IMG/VR virus record: IMGVR_UViG_3300042695_002043
Location: 1 to 37,131 of that record
Direction: 5' to 3' (one strand)
Length of the DNA stretch: 37,131 nt
Source: a virus
This document shows, piece after piece, positions 1-6,262 of the stretch. The first letter of the stretch is position 1; each line of letters starts with the position of its first letter. Under the pieces are notes generated by a model, which saw only the letters and a program-made list of their open reading frames with translations, ran no database searches and was not told where the DNA came from. A program made the position numbers and the translations under genes.

Positions 1-120
1 ATTTCGACGCACCAAAGGCGCGAGACTTACTTAGTCGACCGGTCCTCGCCACACTTTGCGTTTCGCAGTGGCCTCGCGGTTTCGATTAACGTGACTTCCA
101 CTCACGAGACCCCGAGGGGT
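1..120. repeat. Terminal direct repeat, left copy
   Basis: These 120 bases are identical to the last 120 bases of the window (37012-37131). An exact overlap of this size at both ends is the usual sign of a circular or circularly permuted molecule assembled from short reads. The unique genome is then 37,011 bp. The repeat lies inside the non-coding structured segment, so it is not a gene duplication. A true short terminal repeat of a linear phage is less likely but cannot be excluded without read mapping. Confidence 0.93.
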
Positions 121-325
121 CAAAGGATCGTGAGGGGTTCACACCCGCTACTCAAACGTGAAAAGGGTAATACTTGGTGGTATACGATCCTCGCCGTCTC
201 TCCGGCTGTCTCGCTTCCGACTCCAACTTGCTGGGTCCATGATGCCCTCGGTTGTGTCGTGCCCCCCCAAAATTCGATTCACGGTTTAGGCAGCGCTGCG
301 TTCCGGACCTAAAACCGCTTGCAAC
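1..325 (-). ncRNA. Structured RNA candidate, 5' part (continues at 37011)
   Basis: No convincing coding sequence lies in these 325 bases; the leftward gene 326-997 ends just before them. Read on the minus strand the segment is rich in stems. There is a 9-bp stem with one bulge (317-308 with 290-282), a 7-bp stem 134-128 with 107-101 that encloses a 5-bp hairpin with a CUCG loop (121-117 with 112-108), and a GGGU-GUGA-ACCC hairpin near 147-136 with a GNRA-type loop. A 7-bp stem (45-39) pairs with 36996-36990 across the window ends. The GNRA loop exists only on the minus strand, which suggests that strand is transcribed, like the flanking genes. I do not recognise the family. Confidence 0.55.
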
Positions 326-997
326 TTATTGGGTTTCGCTTGCAAGCTGGCCTTCCCCGAGGGGCTCACCTTTGGCCTCTTCCACAACACTGGGTAGTTT
401 TCCTGCGAACAACGGGAGCAAATGCCGCTGTTTCCTCAGAACCGCGTCAAGCTTCGCTGTAAACGAATGCCAGTCGGTAGTATCGCCCTTCCTTTGCGCG
501 ATTGCCCTCGCAGAACGTAGCGAGTCATTTGCTTCCCTTAAAGCTTCTATTAATTGATCTTCAAAAGGGGTAAAGGCTGCTGGGGGGTCGTCGCCCAGGA
601 AATCGATTTGCTCAATAACCAAATGGTAGCCAACTTGCCTTGACGTCGCCCCTGGGTATTTCTTTGTAATCGCCTCAATCAACAGGGCAAGAACGCTGAC
701 TGAAACGGGCAATTTAATTTCAACTATCTCCCTTACGGCAATTTCCTTAAGCCCCAACGCCTGGATTGAGGGCGGCATAGGTGGTTCCTGGGGGGCAACT
801 ACAGGCTCAGCGTCCTGGAACAACCGTGTTCCGTTTTCGTATGCTTCCAAATCGCTCTTTGGAACCCAGACGCCATCCTTCGCTTGCAAGTACCCGAAGA
901 GATCCGCGTTTTTCCTTAACCAAGGACCGTCAACCCCGACTCGGCGGCGGTCGAAGGTCATCGCTATTTCTTTGTCCGGCTGCTTAACTGTCGTCAC
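326..997 (-). CDS. Hypothetical early phage protein
   Basis: A 223-residue soluble protein with no family I recognise. It reads from a GTG at 997, which overlaps the last base of the TAG of the preceding DUF1064-like gene, so translational coupling is likely. An internal ATG at 961 is an alternative start. The N-terminal third contains DRRRVGVDGPWLRKN and a short stretch with many aromatic residues. The middle is proline-rich (about residues 68-78) and the rest is predicted helical and charged. There is no signal peptide or membrane segment. It is the last gene of the left early leftward group before the non-coding structured segment. Confidence 0.7.
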   Translation of the reverse strand: MTTVKQPDKEIAMTFDRRRVGVDGPWLRKNADLFGYLQAKDGVWVPKSDLEAYENGTRLFQDAEPVVAPQEPPMPPSIQALGLKEIAVREIVEIKLPVSVSVLALLIEAITKKYPGATSRQVGYHLVIEQIDFLGDDPPAAFTPFEDQLIEALREANDSLRSARAIAQRKGDTTDWHSFTAKLDAVLRKQRHLLPLFAGKLPSVVEEAKGEPLGEGQLASETQ

Positions 998-1359
998 TAG
1001 CGTGTCTCCCTGATTTCAATTTCGTGTTGTGCGGCCATCATTTTCTTTTTGGCCTTGTATTCGCGGGTCTTAAAACCCTTAACGTCTTCGACAATCTGTT
1101 GCCCGTTTTCGGTGTAGACGAAATCGGCAACGTAGTGAACCACCTGAACCAGGCGGTACCGAACTTGGCATCGCAACGCGGCGATCTTCCCGGCTTGCTC
1201 GAGCAGCTTCAATTCGGCGTATCGACGGGCCTCGCGTTTCGAAGCAAACCGTTTGCCGTCAACGGTCGTTGGCTTGGCCCCGTATTTGTGCCCGGTCTTG
1301 CCGGTGAGGGCTGCCATCAACCGTTTGGTGCTCGTCGTCGGTCGGCTTCGCTTGGGCAT
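997..1359 (-). CDS. DUF1064-like predicted nuclease
   Basis: A 120-residue protein matching the DUF1064 phage family, which is thought to have a PD-(D/E)XK-type nuclease fold. The core is visible: KRFASKREARRYAEL (residues 36-50) with a conserved glutamate, then VHYVADFVY with the acidic residue, then VEDVKGFKT supplying the E-x-K part, followed by a lysine-rich helix. Family members sit in phage replication or recombination modules and may act on branched DNA, but a biochemical role has not been settled. The gene starts at an ATG two bases after the stop of the upstream gene and its stop overlaps the next GTG, so it belongs to a tightly packed early operon. Confidence 0.8.
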   Translation of the reverse strand: MPKRSRPTTSTKRLMAALTGKTGHKYGAKPTTVDGKRFASKREARRYAELKLLEQAGKIAALRCQVRYRLVQVVHYVADFVYTENGQQIVEDVKGFKTREYKAKKKMMAAQHEIEIRETR

Positions 1360-1361
1360 CG

Positions 1362-1928
1362 CTATTCCTCGACTTCGCTTCGCTCAAGCGACTCGGAGTA
1401 GACGCGAACGAACTCGTCGACCGTCACGTGGCTGGAATCGTCGCGAATGAACGTCGCCACCATGTCGCCCAAGTCGGTTGGATCGACAGATCCCTCGAGG
1501 GCCAAGGCCACTTCCTGCATCAACCGCCGCTGCTTGGATCGCAGTGCGCTGGCCTCCTTGGCGATCGCGGCCAAGCCCCGACGCAAATTCTTTGCACGTT
1601 CAGCCTTGGCTGGTTGTGCAAGCTGGGCGACTTCTCGGTACTCCGAGTCCAACCGCACGAAACACAACAACCCGGCGGTGAGATTCGTGTACCGGGTCGC
1701 CTTGCCGGTCATAGACGGCCACCCATCGGGTCTCGGGTTCTTTGGATCCATCACCCGTGGTTTAGTCGTGTCGACTTCCGCCATGTAGGCGGTACCACGA
1801 ACGAAATCAACAACCATCCAAACCGTTGCCCGTGTTTGGTCCCCGTTGAGATGGACCCCATAACACTGCCCAATCCGTAGCTGTTCGTCGAACTGGTCGA
1901 CCAAGTAATTCTTAAGACGCTTCACCAT
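1362..1928 (-). CDS. Hypothetical early protein, 188 aa
   Basis: An unrecognised soluble protein. The start at 1928 (MVKRLKNY) is chosen because a strong GGAGG lies six bases upstream, whereas longer in-frame extensions run through a terminator hairpin. Residues 1-100 look like a mixed alpha/beta domain; residues about 100-150 are a charged, probably coiled helix containing AERAKNLRRGLAAIAKEA and LRSKQRRLMQEVALAL. The C-terminus is acidic. It lies immediately downstream of the hairpin at 1944-1998, so its expression, and that of the genes after it, probably depends on read-through or antitermination at that site. Confidence 0.75.
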   Translation of the reverse strand: MVKRLKNYLVDQFDEQLRIGQCYGVHLNGDQTRATVWMVVDFVRGTAYMAEVDTTKPRVMDPKNPRPDGWPSMTGKATRYTNLTAGLLCFVRLDSEYREVAQLAQPAKAERAKNLRRGLAAIAKEASALRSKQRRLMQEVALALEGSVDPTDLGDMVATFIRDDSSHVTVDEFVRVYSESLERSEVEE

Positions 1929-1943
1929 TTTTACCTCCATTTC

Positions 1944-1998
1944 AAAAAAGCACGCCCCGGGTTGGTGACGCCGCGCAATCTTCGGCCCCGGGGCGTGC
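1944..1998 (-). terminator. Strong intrinsic terminator or attenuator
   Basis: On the minus strand a 12-bp perfect stem (1998-1987 with 1961-1950, GCACGCCCCGGG type) is followed by six T residues (1949-1944). The 25-base loop can form a smaller GCCG/CGGC hairpin. The element lies between the winged-helix gene ending at 2009 and the gene starting at 1928, whose ribosome binding site follows directly. It therefore looks like a control gate within an operon, not an operon end. Confidence 0.8.
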
Positions 1999-2008
1999 CC
2001 GTTGTTGC

Positions 2009-2305
2009 TCAAAACAATTCCAACTGAACCGGTCGGTTTCGATGCGTTATGCAAATCACCGTGGCCGGTTTTCCGTAGGGAGTTTCCCGCGTTTCCGCTG
2101 TGCTATGCACGAACTCCGCGTCCTCCAATTCCTTAACCCTTCCACACACGGAACTCAACGGCATACCTAACTCGGCGGCGATTTCATGCCGAGTTAAACC
2201 GTTTGGTTTGCGTTCCAGTAGTCGCACAATCCGCTGCTTTACTTCGGGCAAATCCTGCAACGCGTGATAGACACGGTCGCGATTGGTTTCGCTTTCGATA
2301 CTCAC
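2009..2305 (-). CDS. Winged-helix DNA-binding regulator
   Basis: A 98-residue protein with a clear winged helix-turn-helix of the MarR or DUF-HTH kind. Residues about 22-65 read as three helices (VKQRIVRLLERKPNGLTRHE, then IAAELGMPLSSVCGRVKELE), followed by a wing (EFVHSTAETRETPYGKPATV). The start is a GTG at 2305 that overlaps the upstream TGA as GTGA, so it is translated with the 71-residue basic protein. Being second in the leftward early operon beside the divergent promoter region suggests a role in the phage switch or in controlling early genes. No lambda CI-type repressor is evident elsewhere, so this is a candidate regulator of lysogeny. Confidence 0.78.
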   Translation of the reverse strand: MSIESETNRDRVYHALQDLPEVKQRIVRLLERKPNGLTRHEIAAELGMPLSSVCGRVKELEDAEFVHSTAETRETPYGKPATVICITHRNRPVQLELF

Positions 2306-2517
2306 GACTCCCCCTTAGGCGTGCTTGCAACACGGCCTGTCTTTTTCTGAGGGCGTCCTAAGGGCTTGCGGGCTCCACGCTGCGGCAAACACAAGCCGCA
2401 CTGAACGGCCAGCTCCCACGTCAACTCCCCCGCAATGATGCGACGGCGTAAACGGTGGTAATCCGCTGCGGTCAAACCGCGTGAAATAGTGCGTTTTTGT
2501 TTTTTGTTGCGTGGCAT
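2302..2517 (-). CDS. Small basic protein, first leftward gene
   Basis: A 71-residue, strongly basic protein (many Lys and Arg) beginning MPRNKKQKRTISRG. The ATG at 2517 is preferred to longer in-frame starts, which would extend into the promoter region. The core (LTAADYHRLRRRIIAGELTW) is predicted helical and resembles the short resolvase or sigma-like HTH stubs of phage regulators, though the match is weak. The tail (GARKPLGRPQKKTGR) contains an AT-hook-like GRP. It is the first gene of the leftward early operon and overlaps the winged-helix gene by four bases, so a DNA-binding regulatory role is likely but unproved. Confidence 0.7.
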   Translation of the reverse strand: MPRNKKQKRTISRGLTAADYHRLRRRIIAGELTWELAVQCGLCLPQRGARKPLGRPQKKTGRVASTPKGES

Positions 2518-2683
2518 GGTTATGTAAGCATACACGTTTTTGCAAAAATGCAACGGCGCGAAAATCATTTCTGCACACTGTTTAGTTTCTAGTTTTTTCT
2601 AAATCGTTATCCGATAGTCACTTGCGTTCCACAAAAAACTTGCAAAATTCTCTAGGCGTGTTATGATTGACTGGAGGAAAAGC
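2518..2683. promoter_or_regulatory. Divergent early control region
   Basis: This 166-base AT-rich intergenic region separates the leftward gene at 2517 from the rightward gene at 2684. It holds a perfect 12-bp palindrome TTTTTGCAAAAA (2536-2547). A leftward -35/-10-like pair lies here too: TTGCAT at about 2557-2552 and TATGCT at about 2536-2531, 15 bp apart. The near-consensus rightward promoter sits at the other end. The palindrome falls between and over the leftward promoter elements, which makes it a candidate operator. Confidence 0.55.
2640..2667 (+). promoter_or_regulatory. Sigma-70-like promoter for rightward genes
   Basis: The -35 element TTGCAA (2640-2645) and the -10 element TATGAT (2662-2667) are separated by 16 bp. 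Both are close to the bacterial consensus. The start codon at 2684 and its GGAGG (2673-2677) follow so closely that the transcript would begin at or just before the ribosome binding site, so the leader is extremely short. The promoter would drive the excisionase-like gene and integrase. Confidence 0.6.
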
Positions 2684-2998
2684 ATGGCAAAGAAAAAATC
2701 AGTAGATCGCGCTCACGTTTTCACGATCGATGAAATTGCGTCGGTAGAACGGCAACTCCAGCTAGCGGGGGAAATTTTCGCGGAGTTTCGCACGCTTGCA
2801 GAAGCCACAGAGTCAAAAACTATTGCGGCCCACAACCGGCTGACGCTAGAACGTGCCCTAGGTGCGTTGGAATCCACCGTCGCTGCAATTCAAAAAGCGA
2901 TTTGGTTGCATCGGGCCGGTACGCCACTCGAACCAGGCCAACTCAAACCACGTTCCCCATTGAGGAATCCAGAAAATGACAAACCAACCGAACAATGA
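2684..2998 (+). CDS. Small helical protein, first rightward gene
   Basis: A 104-residue protein of unknown function. The start at 2684 (MAKKKSVDRAHV) is chosen over the in-frame ATG at 2663 because TGGAGG lies seven bases upstream of it. It is predicted to be mostly helical: FTIDEIASVERQLQLAGEIF and a second long helix around LTLERALGALESTVAAIQKA, followed by a proline-rich tail. This pattern suits a dimerising coiled-coil adaptor or small regulator. It is the first gene after the rightward promoter and overlaps the next gene by 23 bases. Confidence 0.72.
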   Translation: MAKKKSVDRAHVFTIDEIASVERQLQLAGEIFAEFRTLAEATESKTIAAHNRLTLERALGALESTVAAIQKAIWLHRAGTPLEPGQLKPRSPLRNPENDKPTEQ

Positions 2999-3197
2999 AC
3001 CGGAACACCAAGAAAACCAAACGCCAAATGAGGGCAACTACGGGATTGATTGGCTGTGGATTTTGTATGTGGTTTTGTACTCGGCGTTCTTTGCGTTCAT
3101 CAGCCTGAACTTAGCGATCCCAAACGGATGGGCTGTTTTTTTGCTCGGCATAATCGCTTTGGCTGCCTTGAAATACTTGATTCGGTTTGACGGTTGA
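2976..3197 (+). CDS. Small membrane protein with two membrane segments
   Basis: A 73-residue protein with a hydrophilic, Asn/Gln/Glu-rich N-terminus (about residues 1-22) and two hydrophobic segments, roughly residues 25-47 (IDWLWILYVVLYSAFFAFIS) and 51-68 (WAVFLLGIIALAALKYLI). No family is recognised. It starts inside the end of the previous gene and lies between the rightward promoter and the integration genes. Small membrane proteins in this position of temperate phages are often involved in superinfection exclusion or holin-like activity, but nothing here proves either. Confidence 0.68.
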   Translation: MTNQPNNEPEHQENQTPNEGNYGIDWLWILYVVLYSAFFAFISLNLAIPNGWAVFLLGIIALAALKYLIRFDG

Positions 3198-3247
3198 TTA
3201 TCATGTTGCTGTGCTTGCAACACGGCCCCAGCTTTTTTGGGGCCTCG

Positions 3248-3496
3248 ATGGAAACCGAAACCGAAACGCAACCCGCCCTCTTGGCGGAATTGGCCAGAGG
3301 CCTTGCCGATCAACTCGAGCGCACGCGCCCCGCCCTGCCCCGCGTCGCTTATACGTTGGCCGAAACGGCGACCATGCTCGGTGTCTCGAAGCGCGTCGTC
3401 GAAGGCTTGGTCAACGGTGGGCAACTTCCCACCAAACGCGCCGGCAAATCGCTATTGATCACACACCGGGCAATCGAACGGTGGCTCCATGGCTAG
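3248..3496 (+). CDS. Excisionase-like HTH protein
   Basis: An 82-residue protein with a C-terminal helix-turn-helix of the excisionase/MerR type (HTH_17). YTLAETATMLGVSKRVVEGL is followed by VNGGQLPTKRAGKSLLITHRAIERWL, the typical small wing and closing helix. The start at 3248 (METETETQ) is preferred; a longer reading from 3194 is possible. It overlaps the integrase start by eight bases, so the two are translated together. Proteins with this fold next to a tyrosine integrase usually direct excision or regulate integrase, so recombination directionality factor is the best guess. Confidence 0.78.
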   Translation: METETETQPALLAELARGLADQLERTRPALPRVAYTLAETATMLGVSKRVVEGLVNGGQLPTKRAGKSLLITHRAIERWLHG

Positions 3497-4628
3497 TGTT
3501 TGGAAGCACAGCCGGGGAGGATGGTACCTCGAAATCGCCATGCCCGTTGGCCCTGCGAGGAAGATCTATCTGGGCAAGATCCCCTCGAGCGCGGCCCAGT
3601 CGGTGCGGCTGCGCGCCGAGCAGCTCGGACGCCTGGCCCGAATCGGCGAACCGCCAACGCCGGAATTGGCGGATTGGTTGGCCGCTTGCTCTCCATCGTT
3701 TTTGGAGGCTCTGCGGTCGGCTGGTTTGCTTAGTGCTTGGAAGTCAAACACGACGCCTGCGTTGCTCGATTGGTGGGCTCAGTACGTTGGATCCCGATCG
3801 GATTTTTCGGTCTCGACTCGCAAGGGCTGGCAAACCGCGTTGCTCCATGTGTCGCAACGTTGGCCGACTCAAACGTTGAAGGAAATCACGGCCTTGGATG
3901 CGAAGACATTCTCTCGAGATTTGGGGCTCGCGGTGTCGACGTCTCACGCGGCCAAGATCATCGGGCGGTGTTCCCAGGTCTTCGCGGCTGCGATCGACGC
4001 CAAGTTGATCACCGCCAATCCGTTTTCTGGAATCAAGCTCGGGCGTGGGGTCGACAACACGCGGCAAATCTACGTCGACGCGGAAACAGCTCGGCGTGTC
4101 CTGGATGGGTTTGCTACCCTCGAGGGACGTGCGTTGTTCGCACTGGCCCGGTGGTGTGGTCTGCGAGTCCCACACGAACCGCTGGCCCTGACCTGGGCGA
4201 ACATTGATTGGCACGAAAACCGGCTGACGGTCCCGAGCGGTACAAAAACCGGATTGCGAGTGGTTCCCCTGTTCGATACGGCACGCACGGCCATGGCCGC
4301 GTTGTTCGACTCGGCACCGGCTACGCCGTGGGTCTTCAACCATTGCCGTGCGTCGGCTGCGACTCAGTGGCGAACCTGGGCACTGACGGCCTGTCGCACT
4401 GCGGGCGTGCAACCATGGCCGAAACTCTGGCACAATCTGCGGGCTGCTTGTCGCACGGATCTCGAGGAACGGTTTCCCGGGCACGTTTGTGACGCTTGGA
4501 TTGGACATTCCGAACGCGTGGCGAAGGACCACTATTTGCGGGTGACTCCCGACCACTGGGCGGCTGCTTGCGGATCCGCCCAAGAACCACCAAAAACCGA
4601 ACCAACCCGCGCACGGGGCGCAACGTAG
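3489..4628 (+). CDS. int: Tyrosine recombinase (phage integrase)
   Basis: A 379-residue tyrosine-family site-specific recombinase. It would join phage attP and host attB, through a covalent 3'-phosphotyrosine intermediate. The C-terminal catalytic domain carries the full set of active-site residues: Arg226 in CGLRVPHEPLALTW, Lys253 in GTKTG, His315 and Arg318 in LWHNLRAACRTDL, His340 in AWIGHS, and the nucleophile Tyr349 in KDHYLRV. An N-terminal arm-binding region (residues 1-70) and a core-binding SAM-like domain (about 88-185) precede it. Length is normal for the family. It overlaps the excisionase-like gene and is followed by direct repeats that may be its binding sites. Confidence 0.95.
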   Translation: MASVWKHSRGGWYLEIAMPVGPARKIYLGKIPSSAAQSVRLRAEQLGRLARIGEPPTPELADWLAACSPSFLEALRSAGLLSAWKSNTTPALLDWWAQYVGSRSDFSVSTRKGWQTALLHVSQRWPTQTLKEITALDAKTFSRDLGLAVSTSHAAKIIGRCSQVFAAAIDAKLITANPFSGIKLGRGVDNTRQIYVDAETARRVLDGFATLEGRALFALARWCGLRVPHEPLALTWANIDWHENRLTVPSGTKTGLRVVPLFDTARTAMAALFDSAPATPWVFNHCRASAATQWRTWALTACRTAGVQPWPKLWHNLRAACRTDLEERFPGHVCDAWIGHSERVAKDHYLRVTPDHWAAACGSAQEPPKTEPTRARGAT

Positions 4629-4813
4629 CGCACGGGGCTGCGCACGGGGACAACACGTATGGAGCGTGGTCTGTGGTGGCACAAAACCAATAAAAAACGC
4701 GGTCCACGTTGAAATGGCCGCGTTGAAAAATGTTGAAGAGTACCCCTGCAAGGGGTCCAACAAACCGAACTTTTCTCGGCGATTTCGCCCCTGTGTACGG
4801 GGCGGCGCACGGG
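4609..4813. repeat. Integrase-proximal direct repeats, candidate attP
   Basis: The 10-mer GCGCACGGGG occurs three times at 4609-4618, 4628-4637 and 4640-4649, and a fourth copy with one change is at 4805-4813. The first lies in the last integrase codons and the rest in the non-coding gap (4629-4837). A short inverted repeat ACCCCT-GCA-AGGGGT lies at 4742-4756. Clustered short direct repeats around an inverted repeat next to int are what arm-type and core-type integrase sites look like, so this is a candidate attP. The core identity is inference. Confidence 0.45.
4691..4724 (-). terminator. Hairpin with leftward terminator polarity
   Basis: A stem of about ten base pairs with one bulge (4696-4706 with 4715-4724) is followed on the minus strand by a run of Ts (4697-4692). 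It therefore has intrinsic-terminator polarity for leftward transcripts, yet both neighbouring genes are rightward. It may stop antisense transcription into integrase. On the plus strand it has no U tract. Confidence 0.5.
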
Positions 4814-4837
4814 TCCTATTTTCTGGAGCAATTGACT

Positions 4838-5047
4838 ATGGCAATCATCGACGACCGACCTCCCACTGGCATCAAAATAGAAACCCTAGATGCGGGAACC
4901 TTTTTCCTATCAAAGGGTCAGCTTTTCTTGAAGGCTTGTAACAATTTGGTTATCGACCTTCAAAAATGCACCACACCGGATTTTGACGAAAGGTGCCTAG
5001 TGCAACCAGTGAAGGTCGACATTTTCATCCGCGGCAACATAGGCTGA
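4838..5047 (+). CDS. Cargo protein of unknown function, 69 aa
   Basis: An unrecognised 69-residue protein (MAIIDDRPPTGIKIETLD). The start at 4838 is chosen because GGAG lies about ten bases upstream and the longer reading from 4730 would run through the putative attP region. It seems to be a small beta-rich soluble protein with two cysteines. It is the first of three genes lying between integrase and a strong terminator, in a slightly more A-rich stretch than the structural genes. This position, downstream of int and next to a candidate attP, is typical of lysogenic cargo (morons). Confidence 0.62.
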   Translation: MAIIDDRPPTGIKIETLDAGTFFLSKGQLFLKACNNLVIDLQKCTTPDFDERCLVQPVKVDIFIRGNIG

Positions 5048-5060
5048 CCAAGGAAACCAA

Positions 5061-5417
5061 ATGCCAACCAAGCAACCAATCCCACCACCACCGCATACTT
5101 GGCCCAAAGTTAGTTCGGCGAAGCTAAATCACGAAAACCACTGCCTCGTATACCCAGTGAAGGGAACGCGAGACGCCTTTTGCTGCGAATCCGGATGGCA
5201 AGTAGCAGGATGGTCAAACGCTCCTTACCCGAATCGCATCGGCGGAGAGGCAAAGGCAATAGTATTTGAAAAAACGTCGCCAGCATCAGAGTCGATCATG
5301 GATTTGCTGGCAGGTTTAGAGCCTGGATTGTATTGGTGTCACGGAGACATCGAGTTGATGGACATTAAATCCAATTCTCCCCCAACCTCACCCCCACCAC
5401 CACGAAAGAAAGGCTAA
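5061..5417 (+). CDS. Cargo protein of unknown function, 118 aa
   Basis: An unrecognised soluble protein with proline-rich ends: PIPPPPHTWPK near the start and SPPTSPPPPRKKG at the end. The centre (about residues 22-100) holds several aromatic residues and cysteines (CLVYPVKGTRDAFCCESGW, LYWCHGDIELMD). A purine-rich AAGGAAACCAA precedes the ATG. It lies 13 bases after the previous gene and three bases before the next, so the three genes are an operon. The double proline-rich tails suggest a disordered linker or a protein-protein interaction tail; no function can be assigned. Confidence 0.65.
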   Translation: MPTKQPIPPPPHTWPKVSSAKLNHENHCLVYPVKGTRDAFCCESGWQVAGWSNAPYPNRIGGEAKAIVFEKTSPASESIMDLLAGLEPGLYWCHGDIELMDIKSNSPPTSPPPPRKKG

Positions 5418-5420
5418 GCA

Positions 5421-6098
5421 ATGGACACAAGCAGACAACTAGAGGAACGACCGAGACTCGATCACCAAAAGTTCGCCAACAACCTCGCGAGGGAATACGA
5501 CCAAATCTACGAGTGCGCAAACGCCCTCTTTGGCCTGGCCCAATTTGCTGCTTGGTGGACTGATTTTAAAAAATCAGAATGCGAGGGAATCCAAGCAAGC
5601 TTTGAACTCAAAGACAACCTAAAGGTCGAATTCTTTCTAAAATTGTCTTTCTACGAATTCAGGTTCGCTTGCGACCTAACAAACCTTACCCTCCATTTGT
5701 GTGATGGGCACGTCCTTATGAACTTGCAGGTCGGAATCTGGAAACTGCGCCAGGCCGAGACAACGCACCCCGAAAGCGGTCAAACAGAAAGATCCGAAAA
5801 AATGGATAGCGATCATGTTGCGAAGGGCGATCCATCAGAACTCCCGAAACGGCTTTTTTACGTGCAAGGTATCATTCGCAATCGATTGTGCGAAGCTGGG
5901 TTCTACTACCCCAAAAATGGCGCGTTGCCATTGCTCGCAAAGGCATGGAGGGTCGGAGTCTCCGTCGAGCTGCTAGAATCAATTGCAAAGTCTTTGGACG
6001 TGCGAACATGGACAGATTTTCGCGACACAGTGTACGACGCGATGGACAAAGCTTCGGAAACAGACGAAGAGGCTACTCCACCATTACCGGAAGCTTGA
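5421..6098 (+). CDS. Cargo protein of unknown function, 225 aa
   Basis: A 225-residue, predicted helical and charged soluble protein with no recognised family. AGAAAGG lies about eight bases before the ATG. The N-terminal half is rich in aromatic residues (AREYDQIYECANALFGLAQF, AAWWTDFKKSE, FFLKLSFYEFRFACDL), followed by a hydrophilic linker (about residues 112-138) and a C-terminal helical part ending in an acidic, proline-rich tail. It is the last gene before the rightward terminator. As part of the cargo cassette it could act in the lysogen, for example in superinfection exclusion or defence, but this is only from position. Confidence 0.68.
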   Translation: MDTSRQLEERPRLDHQKFANNLAREYDQIYECANALFGLAQFAAWWTDFKKSECEGIQASFELKDNLKVEFFLKLSFYEFRFACDLTNLTLHLCDGHVLMNLQVGIWKLRQAETTHPESGQTERSEKMDSDHVAKGDPSELPKRLFYVQGIIRNRLCEAGFYYPKNGALPLLAKAWRVGVSVELLESIAKSLDVRTWTDFRDTVYDAMDKASETDEEATPPLPEA

Positions 6099-6156
6099 CT
6101 AGATACAGTGGGTGACTATACTGATCTCACTCTGCTTGGCGGCTTGGGTACTTTAA

Positions 6157-6192
6157 GGGGTGGACGTTTTGCCGACGTCTACCCCTTTTTTT
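6157..6192 (+). terminator. Intrinsic terminator of rightward operon
   Basis: An 11-bp stem (6157-6167 with 6175-6185, one G-T wobble) has a seven-base loop and is followed directly by seven Ts (6186-6192). It lies 58 bases after the last rightward gene and ends that transcription unit. It converges on the leftward terminator at 6263-6290. Confidence 0.92.
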
Positions 6193-6262
6193 GTGGGTAC
6201 TCTAGGCCTGCGCTCGAGGCGGACGGTAAACAAATCGATGCGCCGAGGCTTACCCGGAGCGC

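Noticed and set aside
1-325. tmRNA with a tag reading frame ending in Ala-Ala-stop near 295-285
   Set aside because: A GCT GCC TAA string and a GACTAAGTAAG element recall tmRNA, but no 5' partner for the CCGGGGC acceptor is found upstream and no ALAA-type tag is present.
91-557. Small plus-strand frames in the left end
   Set aside because: They have no ribosome binding site, overlap the structured segment or run antisense to the gene at 326-997, and their amino acid content is not protein-like.
3744-4763. A 339-codon open frame antisense to integrase
   Set aside because: It is the shadow of a GC-rich gene in the opposite strand: rich in Arg, Pro and Ser, no ribosome binding site, and int has a full catalytic set.
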